Below the pieces are notes generated by a model that was not told the origin of the DNA, searched no databases, and saw only the letters and a list, made by a program, of their open reading frames with translations. From Vibrio coralliilyticus ATCC BAA-450 (lineage in GTDB: Bacteria; Pseudomonadota; Gammaproteobacteria; Enterobacterales; Vibrionaceae): a DNA stretch of 64,000 bases. A program made the position numbers and the translations under genes. The stretch lies in assembly GCF_000176135.1 (NCBI RefSeq), contig NZ_ACZN01000018.1:992001-1056000 (forward strand). Reading direction: 5' to 3'. Shown one piece after another: positions 16,165-23,794 of the stretch (the first letter of the stretch is position 1; each line of letters begins with the position of its first letter).

Positions 16165-17238
16165 TTACTCGACCATTGTAAATTGGATGGATGCTGGCTT
16201 TTCTTTACCATGCCAGTACATTCGGGCACATACGGATTCAGCCAGTTGAATATACTGAGCTGCATGTTCTGAGTCTGGACGCGCTGCCACCGTCGGACAA
16301 CCTTTATCAATGTCTTCACGCATAGAGATGTGCAGAGGAATTTGAGCCAATAAGTCGAGACCATACTCACTCGACATCTTTTCGGCGCCACCCGCTCCAA
16401 AGATGTGCTCTTTACCACCGCAATGGCTACAAATGTGGTAACTCATGTTCTCAACTAACCCCACAACTGGAACTTGCACCTTCTCAAACATTGCCGCACC
16501 TTTGCGCGCGTCTGCTAATGCGAGATCTTGTGGTGTGGTCACTATCACAGCTCCGGTCACCGGAATTTGCTGCGCCAGTGTCAACTGAATATCTCCCGTC
16601 CCCGGTGGCATATCGATCACCAGATAGTCCAGCTCTGGCCACTCTGTCTCATTTAGCAATTGAGCCAGCGCTTTAGATGCCATCGGCCCGCGCCAGATGG
16701 CTGCTTCATCCTTCGATACCAGATAACCAATCGAATGTGTGTAAATGCCATGCGCAGCAATAGGCTGCATCCACTTGTCATCGCGAACAACCGGTGTCGC
16801 GTTTTGCTGGCCAAGCATCATAGGTACGGACGGCCCATAAATATCCGCATCAAGTAACCCGACTTTTGCCCCAGATTGCGCCATCGCGAGCGCTAGGTTG
16901 ACTGAAGTTGTGGATTTACCGACACCGCCTTTCGCAGACGTCACTGCGATGACATTTTTCACCCCTTTAACTTCATGGCCGACATGAGTTTCCAATGGTT
17001 TAGGTGCCACGGTAATCTCGCACTCAAAAGCAGCAACCTCACCACCTTGTTGCTGAGACTGAACCCATTCAGACAACTCGCTAACGAGCGCTTTAGCAGC
17101 AAATGGAATGACGATCTGAATAGCATTTGCTCCGACCGTGACAATATTGGCCACAGATGCCCATTGCGGAGCTAAGCTCGGGTGCTCAAATTGGTTTAAC
17201 CAAGCACAAAAATCTTGCTTTGAAGTGAAATGACGCAT
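16165..17238 (-). CDS. apbC: Iron-sulfur cluster carrier protein ApbC (Mrp family P-loop ATPase)
   Basis: 357 residues. An N-terminal MIP18-like domain (about 1-85) is followed by a deviant Walker A SAKGGVGKSTTSVNLALA near residue 100, and a CxxC pair in YHICSHCGG near residue 265 that binds a bridging Fe-S cluster. ApbC/Mrp delivers Fe-S clusters to target proteins in the cytoplasm. It is divergent from metG, the usual gammaproteobacterial arrangement. Confidence 0.95.
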   Translation of the reverse strand: MRHFTSKQDFCAWLNQFEHPSLAPQWASVANIVTVGANAIQIVIPFAAKALVSELSEWVQSQQQGGEVAAFECEITVAPKPLETHVGHEVKGVKNVIAVTSAKGGVGKSTTSVNLALAMAQSGAKVGLLDADIYGPSVPMMLGQQNATPVVRDDKWMQPIAAHGIYTHSIGYLVSKDEAAIWRGPMASKALAQLLNETEWPELDYLVIDMPPGTGDIQLTLAQQIPVTGAVIVTTPQDLALADARKGAAMFEKVQVPVVGLVENMSYHICSHCGGKEHIFGAGGAEKMSSEYGLDLLAQIPLHISMREDIDKGCPTVAARPDSEHAAQYIQLAESVCARMYWHGKEKPASIQFTMVE

Positions 17239-17393
17239 AGGTCCTCCTTATGCATCTAATCGTAGCACTGAGCAGCGCAGGACTGAACCCCGAAAAAACT
17301 AAGGTAATCGCGCTGATGACTCCTTGGAGTCACTGGTGGGATAAGGTAGTATTACTCTCTATTTTTATACACCTTAAGAAGCGATTATTAAGT

Positions 17394-19454
17394 ATGGCAA
17401 ACGATCCAAGAAAACTACTGGTCACTTGTGCCCTCCCGTACGCTAACGGTTCGATTCACCTAGGTCACATGCTTGAGCACATTCAAGCTGACATCTGGGT
17501 TCGCTACCAACGCCTACGTGGCAACACTGTAAACTTCATCTGTGCTGACGATGCTCACGGCACGCCAATCATGCTAAAAGCACAACAGATGGGTATTACG
17601 CCAGAAGAGATGATCGCTGCAGTAAGTGAAGAGCACCAGAAAGACTTCGCTGGCTTCGATATTAGCTTTGATAACTACCACAGCACACACTCTGAAGAGA
17701 ACCGTGAGCTGGCTTCACGCATCTACCTAGAGCTGAAAAAGAACGGCTTTATCTCTAGCCGCACTATCTCTCAGCTTTTCGATCCTGAAAAAGAGATGTT
17801 CCTACCGGACCGTTTCGTAAAAGGTACTTGTCCTAAGTGTAAGTCAGAAGACCAATACGGAGACAACTGTGATAACTGTGGTGAAACGTACAGCCCTACT
17901 GAACTGATTGATCCTAAATCAGCAGTATCTGGTGCAACTCCAGTAATGAAAGACTCTGAGCACTTCTTCTTCGATCTACCTCAGTTTGAAAGCATGCTGC
18001 AAGAGTGGACACGCTCTGGCTCACTTCAAGCTGAAACAGCGAACAAGATGCAAGAGTGGTTTGAGTCAGGCCTTCAACAGTGGGACATCTCTCGTGATGC
18101 GCCATATTTCGGCTTTGAAATCCCAGGTGAGAAAGACAAATTCTTCTACGTATGGCTGGATGCCCCCATCGGCTACATGGGTTCATTCAAAAACCTATGT
18201 GACAAGCGCGATGACCTAGATTTCGATGAGTACTGGAAGAAAGACAGCACAACTGAGCTTTACCACTTCATCGGTAAAGACATCGTTTACTTCCACTCTC
18301 TATTCTGGCCGGCAATGCTTGAAGGCTCTGGCTTCCGTAAGCCAAACAACGTATTCGTCCACGGCTACGTGACCGTAAACGGCGCTAAGATGTCTAAGTC
18401 GAAAGGCACATTCATCAAAGCAGCTACTTACTTGAATCACCTAGATCCAGAGTGCCTACGTTACTACTACGCAGCGAAGCTAAACAGCCGTATCGATGAC
18501 CTAGACCTTAACCTTGAAGATTTCATTCAGCGTGTTAACGCAGACGTGGTCAACAAGATCGTTAACCTAGCTTCTCGCAACGCAGGCTTTATCACTAAGC
18601 GTTTTGAAGGCAAGCTATCTTCAGAGTTCGTAGAGCCTGAGCTATACAACGAATTCGTTGCAGCCGCTGATCGTATCGCAGAGCTTTTTGAAACTCGTGA
18701 ATTTGGCCGTGCTATCCGTGAAATCACAGCACTAGCAGACAAAGCAAACCAATACGTTGATGAAAAAGCACCGTGGGTTGTAGCGAAAGAAGAAGGTAAA
18801 GACCAAGAGCTACAAGACATCTGTTCTGTTGGTATCAACCTATTCCGCGTTCTAATGACTTACCTTAAACCGGTAATGCCAGAGCTTGCTGCGCGAACTG
18901 AAGGCTTCCTAAACGAAGAACTGACTTGGGAAGGCATCGCTGCACCGCTAACTGGTCACGAAATCACTAAGTTTAAAGCGCTATTCAACCGTATCGATCC
19001 GAAGAAGGTTGAAGCTATGGTTGAAGCATCTAAAGAAGATGCAGCGGCAGAAGTTGCAGCGAAAGAAAAAGCGGAAGCTGAAAAGAACAAAGCGAGCCAG
19101 ACTGAGCTTGATAAAGAGCCAATTGCGGACGAAATCGAATTCGATGACTTTGCGAAAGTTGATCTTCGTATTGCTAAAATCGTTGAGTGTGAAGAAGTAC
19201 CAAAAGCAAACAAGCTTCTCAAATTGAAGCTGGATATCGGTGGTGAAGTACGTCAGGTATTTGCAGGTATTAAGTCCGCTTACAAACCTGAAGATCTGAT
19301 CGGTAAGCACACAGTTATGGTGGCAAACCTTAAACCACGTAAGATGAAGTTTGGCATGTCTGAAGGTATGGTACTGGCAGCAGGCCCAGGTGGCAGTGAT
19401 CTTTGGATCCTAGAGCCGCACGAAGGTGCCCAGCCAGGCATGCGTGTCATGTAA
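17394..19454 (+). CDS. metG: Methionine-tRNA ligase
   Basis: 686 residues from the ATG at 17394; upstream in-frame codons (from 17250) do not resemble MetG. The HIGH-type motif is IHLGHMLEH near residue 22, the zinc knuckle is CPKCKSEDQYGDNCDNC near 145, and KMSKSKG lies near 335. A charged Ala/Lys/Glu linker near 545-575 joins the C-terminal tRNA-binding (EMAP/Trbp111-like) dimerisation domain. It charges initiator and elongator tRNA-Met. Followed by a strong terminator. Confidence 0.97.
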   Translation: MANDPRKLLVTCALPYANGSIHLGHMLEHIQADIWVRYQRLRGNTVNFICADDAHGTPIMLKAQQMGITPEEMIAAVSEEHQKDFAGFDISFDNYHSTHSEENRELASRIYLELKKNGFISSRTISQLFDPEKEMFLPDRFVKGTCPKCKSEDQYGDNCDNCGETYSPTELIDPKSAVSGATPVMKDSEHFFFDLPQFESMLQEWTRSGSLQAETANKMQEWFESGLQQWDISRDAPYFGFEIPGEKDKFFYVWLDAPIGYMGSFKNLCDKRDDLDFDEYWKKDSTTELYHFIGKDIVYFHSLFWPAMLEGSGFRKPNNVFVHGYVTVNGAKMSKSKGTFIKAATYLNHLDPECLRYYYAAKLNSRIDDLDLNLEDFIQRVNADVVNKIVNLASRNAGFITKRFEGKLSSEFVEPELYNEFVAAADRIAELFETREFGRAIREITALADKANQYVDEKAPWVVAKEEGKDQELQDICSVGINLFRVLMTYLKPVMPELAARTEGFLNEELTWEGIAAPLTGHEITKFKALFNRIDPKKVEAMVEASKEDAAAEVAAKEKAEAEKNKASQTELDKEPIADEIEFDDFAKVDLRIAKIVECEEVPKANKLLKLKLDIGGEVRQVFAGIKSAYKPEDLIGKHTVMVANLKPRKMKFGMSEGMVLAAGPGGSDLWILEPHEGAQPGMRVM

Positions 19455-19476
19455 GTCAACTGACTTTTAGTTACAC

Positions 19477-19505
19477 AAGCCCCGCTTTATAGCGGGGCTT
19501 TTTTG
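19477..19505 (+). terminator. Intrinsic terminator of metG
   Basis: 9-bp GC-rich stem AAGCCCCGC/GCGGGGCTT with a 6-base loop, followed by T residues. Confidence 0.95.
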
Positions 19506-19656
19506 TGCCCTATTTCACACTTTTGGTGAGTTCATGCACCTTCTAAGAGCACAGCAGAACACCTAATAAAATTAAGTCATTGAAATATAATAGATAAAAT
19601 TCTGGCACCAAAGCTGCTCTACCCATTAAGAGGTATCAAGCAACAAGGAGTCAGTC

Positions 19657-20469
19657 ATGTTTGTACTCATTTCTATCATTATATCCGTAGGCATTTTGCT
19701 GACGCTGTTTCACTTTTCAAAACATCGTCAAACGACACTACAGAGAAAATTCGACATTCTCGTATTACTTAGGCAAGTTTTGCTGCTTGGTCGACAGCAC
19801 AGATCGCTCACTCATCAAGCGCTATCCAACCAAAATCAATCTCAGAGCTTTCCTGAGTTAGAACGAATTTATGGCCAAATGATGGAGAAATCGGGCGAGC
19901 TTATTGCAGTTGCACAGTTTGAAAACAAACCTATGTATCGAATTCTGCAATTGAAACTCAAGGGATTACATAAAGAGTGGTCTCATCGTTCCATCGCTCG
20001 CAATCAAGTCGTTCACGGACACGCCATTCGCCACTGTATGTTCTTAATGGATGAAGTCGCCATCGCTTGGTTGATCGAATCTGGGCGGGGAGAATTGAGT
20101 GATGAGTATCACCTTAACTGGCAGCAAGTCCTCGACAGCATGGAAGTGCTGACTCAATTACGTGTTTCCATTCAGGAAGCTCACTACCCTGAAGGAATGC
20201 TGCGTGTGAAATACTATTGTGATAAATCTAGGCGTAAGCTTAATCAGCTATCACTGATTTGCCCAATGTCGATCGCCTCACCGCTAAGCTCAAAGTCCAT
20301 GCATACTTTGTCTGAAATCGGGGCTTCCGATGACATGGTGCTTTCCGTAGAAGAGCTATACCAACTGACGACAGACATCTCCCTGATCATTTCTCAGGTG
20401 TACGACCAGATGTTGTCAAACATCACTGAAAGTTTGTATTTACCCCTGCCTAAAGTTGCTTTTAACTAA
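19657..20469 (+). CDS. Membrane-anchored helical protein of unknown function
   Basis: 270 residues. One N-terminal hydrophobic helix (about 2-20) is followed by an entirely helical-looking, His/Gln/Leu-rich region. The stretch LLRQVLLLGRQHRSLTHQAL and the later VVHGHAIRHCMFLMDEVAIAW recall nitrate/nitrite-sensing (NIT)-type sensor domains, where the motif is RxxSRxLT-like, but no output domain is attached. AAGGAG precedes the ATG. I do not assign a function; a stand-alone sensor or scaffold at the inner membrane is one possibility. Confidence 0.6.
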   Translation: MFVLISIIISVGILLTLFHFSKHRQTTLQRKFDILVLLRQVLLLGRQHRSLTHQALSNQNQSQSFPELERIYGQMMEKSGELIAVAQFENKPMYRILQLKLKGLHKEWSHRSIARNQVVHGHAIRHCMFLMDEVAIAWLIESGRGELSDEYHLNWQQVLDSMEVLTQLRVSIQEAHYPEGMLRVKYYCDKSRRKLNQLSLICPMSIASPLSSKSMHTLSEIGASDDMVLSVEELYQLTTDISLIISQVYDQMLSNITESLYLPLPKVAFN

Positions 20470-20477
20470 TGAGTAGT

Positions 20478-20500
20478 AGCGCCACATGATTTGTGGCGCT
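20478..20500. terminator. Stem-loop after the membrane-anchored helical protein gene
   Basis: 9-bp stem AGCGCCACA/TGTGGCGCT with a 5-base loop, 9 bases after the stop codon. No T tract follows, so termination would be weak. Confidence 0.5.
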
Positions 20501-20596
20501 CCTATAATGTAAAAATTACATAAAATATCTTAATTCAAACTTTACAACTTAGTCTAAAATTATAGAATTGACTTAAAATCTTAATTCTATTTTTCT

Positions 20597-21319
20597 ATGA
20601 GTAAAAACGATAGTATCGTTTATTATTGTGATGACTTAATCTTAGACAGAAATGAAATGTCTATAAAAATAGATAGTCATGAAAACAAACTAAACTATAA
20701 TGAACTAATGATTATTATCCACTTTATGGAAAATAATAATCAGGTCATATCAAAGAATCACCTTATCTCAGTAGGCTGGCCAGACAGTATTGTTACTGAC
20801 TCCTCGTTACACAAAGCTATTTTTAATCTTCGCTCAGCAACTCGACACTCCAAAACCATCGAAATAAAAACTATTCCTAATAAAGGCTATATGTGGGTTT
20901 GCAATTATTTTGAAGCAAAACGTGTTGAAAGAGAAAGCGAGAATATGGCCGTCTCTCGGGTTGAAAAAGTCCCCCAAAAGTTCATCAAAGCAAGTATTGT
21001 CTCTCTTTCAGCGATAATGCTTAGCACTGCGCTGTGGTCTGTCAGTAACAATTACTTTTTTAATACAACCTTTATTGATGAACAATACCACATTATGAAA
21101 ATATCAACTAAGACGGTATTAAAACGCAAAGATCAGCCTTTACCTCAAGAGCTTATCGATAGAATAAAGGAAATGCCCTGCCAATGTTCTTATTTTTATT
21201 ATAAGAATAAAGACACTTATGAATTATCAACATTTAGTTCAAAAAATAAGAGTAGTAACAATTACTTTATTGATAAAGGAGAGTGGGATGTATTTATAAA
21301 AGAATGGGGCAATGAATGA
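20597..21319 (+). CDS. ToxR-like membrane-bound transcriptional regulator
   Basis: 240 residues. The N-terminal OmpR/ToxR-type winged helix (about 1-100) includes the wing segment IEIKTIPNKGYMW. One membrane helix follows at about 133-155 and a periplasmic domain of roughly 85 residues with a CQC cysteine pair near residue 195. Topology is that of ToxR/TcpP/VtrA regulators, which bind DNA from the inner membrane. It overlaps, by an ATGA junction, a small membrane partner gene, as in toxRS or vtrAC. This pair is more AT-rich than its neighbours, which suggests transfer. The signal is unknown; bile or pH are known signals of relatives, not evidence here. Confidence 0.85.
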   Translation: MSKNDSIVYYCDDLILDRNEMSIKIDSHENKLNYNELMIIIHFMENNNQVISKNHLISVGWPDSIVTDSSLHKAIFNLRSATRHSKTIEIKTIPNKGYMWVCNYFEAKRVERESENMAVSRVEKVPQKFIKASIVSLSAIMLSTALWSVSNNYFFNTTFIDEQYHIMKISTKTVLKRKDQPLPQELIDRIKEMPCQCSYFYYKNKDTYELSTFSSKNKSSNNYFIDKGEWDVFIKEWGNE

Positions 21320-21786
21320 TGAAGCGGTACTATATTTTACTTATTATTAGTTCTTTAGCGCTTTGGGGTTCTGTTTTTTTTGAAAGTGATATTAACTTCA
21401 GAGGTGGCGTATTCAACAGCAATATTATTACTCACCCATACAAAGCAGAAAAGTGGCAAGAGAATATCAATATTTTGATCAATGAAGATGGTAGCTTTCA
21501 TGCAACACTCATCCTAGAAGGGAATGAGCTGCCACGAACTGAAGTCTTCTCTGTATTTGGCCAACTCAATAAAGATGCCGAATATGCCTATCAGATCGTT
21601 TCTAAAACTAAATCAATGCAAGAGACTTCACTACCGGAGCTGATTTCGGAACCCTACACACAACTGTACTTTTCTGAAGATTTGACCTTGGTCGATTCAT
21701 TCAACGTTATCTATCGTGACAAAGATAAGCTGATAGTCGAAGCAAAAGAAGGTGAACTAAAAACGCTAATGATCACTAGAGAATAG
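21316..21786 (+). CDS. ToxS/VtrC-like periplasmic partner of the membrane regulator
   Basis: 156 residues with one N-terminal membrane anchor (about 3-22) and a periplasmic domain rich in beta strands. Its start overlaps the stop of the ToxR-like gene by 4 bases. Sequence identity to named partners is not evident by eye; the call rests on size, topology and coupling, as in ToxS and VtrC, which complete a barrel with the regulator's periplasmic domain. The adjacent outer-membrane protein gene is a candidate target. Confidence 0.65.
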   Translation: MMKRYYILLIISSLALWGSVFFESDINFRGGVFNSNIITHPYKAEKWQENINILINEDGSFHATLILEGNELPRTEVFSVFGQLNKDAEYAYQIVSKTKSMQETSLPELISEPYTQLYFSEDLTLVDSFNVIYRDKDKLIVEAKEGELKTLMITRE

Positions 21787-21789
21787 AGG

Positions 21790-21811
21790 CTGCCTCTTAC
21801 CGAAGAGGCAG
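21790..21811. terminator. Bidirectional stem-loop between convergent genes
   Basis: 9-bp stem CTGCCTCTT/AAGAGGCAG with a 4-base loop, between the ToxS-like gene and the convergent outer-membrane protein gene. Confidence 0.7.
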
Positions 21812-21821
21812 CTAAATCTGT

Positions 21822-22550
21822 CTAGAAGGAGTACGTCGCCCCTATCTGAAAAATGTTGTCGTTCGCTTTTTTTTCCAAATCAAAATCTGCAAATTTTAGC
21901 TCTCGATAGACAAAATTGGTGTTGAGCGCCCAGTGATTCGAAAAGTAATAGTCATTGTTTAAGTGGATTTCGTGCTTATAGATGTCCATGCCGTCCTCTT
22001 CGAAATAACTGATGTTGTAAAAAATGTTCAGTCTATCGTTGTCACTTAAGCTAACGACGCTTCCTAACTCCAGCGACATTCCATCTTCAAACCGGTTCAC
22101 CTCATCAGTAACAGCGACATAGTCTTGTGGGTTCAGAGGATCATGTTCTTCGGTCTTGAATGATCTTTGGCTCGTTTTAAAATCACTCCAACCAACAGCG
22201 GCATATGGCTTAAATCTTCCCAACGGCAGAAAGTAGCCCAGACCAATGTATTTATTCGCGCTCGCAAAATGTTCTTTACCGGAGTACTGCGAAGATGCGT
22301 TGCTGGTCTGACGCTCAGCTCCCTCTAAACTGGACTCATCGTAACGAGCCTGAATAAAAAGCTGATCATAGAAGTTCCAAGAAGCATCCAAATAGGCTCC
22401 TAAACCTTCTCTTGCATCCTCGTCTCCATACAATCCCTCACCCGCATTGCTAATGTGCAGGCCAGCTGAAACGTGATCGAATGGGTTTTCTAGGGCGTAA
22501 CACTGACTGGTTAGAATAAGTGTGCTGATAGCGAAGAATATTTTTGACAC
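21822..22550 (-). CDS. Outer-membrane beta-barrel protein
   Basis: 242 residues with a signal peptide (about 1-19, SQCYA). Alternating aromatic/polar strands are seen throughout (YLDASWNFYDQLFIQARYD, YIGLGYFLPLGRFKPYAAVGWS) and the protein ends in GATYSF with a C-terminal Phe, the outer-membrane assembly signature. Length fits a 10- or 12-strand barrel. Function unknown; no pore-loop motif is recognised. Its position next to the ToxR/ToxS-like pair suggests it may be regulated by that pair. Confidence 0.8.
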   Translation of the reverse strand: MSKIFFAISTLILTSQCYALENPFDHVSAGLHISNAGEGLYGDEDAREGLGAYLDASWNFYDQLFIQARYDESSLEGAERQTSNASSQYSGKEHFASANKYIGLGYFLPLGRFKPYAAVGWSDFKTSQRSFKTEEHDPLNPQDYVAVTDEVNRFEDGMSLELGSVVSLSDNDRLNIFYNISYFEEDGMDIYKHEIHLNNDYYFSNHWALNTNFVYRELKFADFDLEKKANDNIFQIGATYSF

Positions 22551-22662
22551 GGATTTCCCTCATAAAACTTGTGTAATTCCTAACGACTGGCTGTCGTTCA
22601 AAGCTGGCACAAGGTAAAGAAGCTAGGCTGAGATAGGAACGGAAGGTTTCTTACTGGTTCTG

Positions 22663-22693
22663 AAAAAGCTAAAACCGTGTTTTTAGCTTTTTT
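22663..22693. terminator. AT-rich stem-loop in the udp/outer-membrane gene spacer
   Basis: 12-bp stem AAAAAGCTAAAA/TTTTAGCTTTTT around CCGTG and one T. It can act on either strand and would back up the udp terminator. Confidence 0.5.
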
Positions 22694-22720
22694 GAGAGCA
22701 TATGTGTATAGAGTAAATAA

Positions 22721-22747
22721 AAAGCCCCGCTCAGTGAGCAGGGCTTT
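22721..22747 (-). terminator. Intrinsic terminator of udp
   Basis: Stem AAAGCCCCGCTCA/TGAGCAGGGCTTT with one mismatch; on the minus strand it is followed by TTATTT. Confidence 0.85.
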
Positions 22748-22767
22748 AGAAAGGGAAAAGTTTGCTA

Positions 22768-23526
22768 TTAAAGCATCTTACGTGCAGCTTCAACCACAAC
22801 TTTGATTGAACGCGCTTCAGTTTCTTTTAGCGTTGAATGATCCGGGATCTCTTTCTGAGTACGGTTGATGATAACACCCGCCACACAGCCAGCTTTCAAG
22901 CCTGAGCTCGCACACATGGTTAGCAGTGTTGCAGACTCCATTTCAAAGTTCAGCACACCCATATCTTGCCACTCTTTCATAGAGCCTTGGAAACGCTTCA
23001 CTACACGACCTGAGAAAGTATCGTAACGTTCCTGACCAGGGTAGAACGTGTCACTAGATGCAGTTACACCCATGTGGACATCTGCACCAGACTCTTCAAC
23101 AGCAGCTTTCATTGCTGTAGCTACTTCAAAATCAGCAACTGCTGGGAATTCCATTGGAGCAAAGTGAAGACTTGCACCATCTAGACGAACAGAACCTGTT
23201 GAAACGATCATGTCACCAACATTAACGTGTGGCTGAATTGCGCCCGTTGTACCCACGCGTAGGAAAGTACGAACACCTAGCTGCGCTAACTCTTCAACAG
23301 CGATTGAAGTAGAAGGGCCGCCGATACCAGTAGAACAAACAACAACCGGCTTACCGTCTAGTTCAGCACGGTAAAGCGTGTATTCGCGGTGGCTTGCCAA
23401 AAATACCGGATTCTCCATTTCTTCTGCGATCTTTTGAACGCGCGCAGGGTCACCTGGAATAATCGCTAATGTTGCACCTGCAAGGTCAGCTTCAGTAACG
23501 CCTAAGTGAAATACGGCTTGAGACAT
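22768..23526 (-). CDS. udp: Uridine phosphorylase
   Basis: 252 residues, standard length. Family landmarks are VFHLGVTEADLAGA, IIPGDPARV, RVGTTGAIQ and the active-site FEMESATLLTMC. It splits uridine with phosphate to uracil and ribose-1-phosphate. The upstream region carries a CRP-type site and a perfect palindrome (separate entries), in line with control by sugar/nucleoside status as known for udp in Escherichia coli. Confidence 0.96.
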   Translation of the reverse strand: MSQAVFHLGVTEADLAGATLAIIPGDPARVQKIAEEMENPVFLASHREYTLYRAELDGKPVVVCSTGIGGPSTSIAVEELAQLGVRTFLRVGTTGAIQPHVNVGDMIVSTGSVRLDGASLHFAPMEFPAVADFEVATAMKAAVEESGADVHMGVTASSDTFYPGQERYDTFSGRVVKRFQGSMKEWQDMGVLNFEMESATLLTMCASSGLKAGCVAGVIINRTQKEIPDHSTLKETEARSIKVVVEAARKML

Positions 23527-23563
23527 AGGGGGCTCCTTAGTTTGACGAAACTTGATTCAACAC

Positions 23564-23577
23564 ACGAACCTGTTCGT
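23564..23577. promoter_or_regulatory. Perfect palindrome upstream of udp, candidate operator
   Basis: ACGAAC-CT-GTTCGT, 38 bases before the udp start codon, in the position of a repressor operator. The binding protein is unknown. Confidence 0.5.
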
Positions 23578-23631
23578 TCTATAAATTTCATTGGGTACAG
23601 GAATACTTTATCTGACTCACGCCCACCAAAG

Positions 23632-23647
23632 AGTGATAAAACTCACA
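23632..23647 (-). promoter_or_regulatory. Candidate CRP site upstream of udp
   Basis: On the minus strand TGTGA-GTTTTA-TCACT, one base from the consensus TGTGA-N6-TCACA, about 105 bases before the udp start. Confidence 0.6.
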
Positions 23648-23736
23648 TTGATGAGCGCAAACAGTATTAGCATTGCACATAAAATCGGTTGGCATCACAT
23701 TTTTATACAAATCGGCTTCTTGTGTTGCATAAAAAA

Positions 23737-23765
23737 CAGCCTCTGCACCATAGATACAGAGGCTG
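23737..23765 (-). terminator. Intrinsic terminator of zntA
   Basis: Perfect 9-bp stem CAGCCTCTG/CAGAGGCTG with an 11-base loop; on the minus strand it is followed by six T residues. Confidence 0.85.
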
Positions 23766-23794
23766 AGCGTTTAACCAGAAATGTTGTGAATGGG

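Noticed and set aside
17250..17393. Longer metG frame starting at 17250
   Set aside because: The extra 48 codons do not resemble MetG, overlap the divergent apbC promoter region and lack a ribosome site; ATG 17394 gives the family N-terminus.
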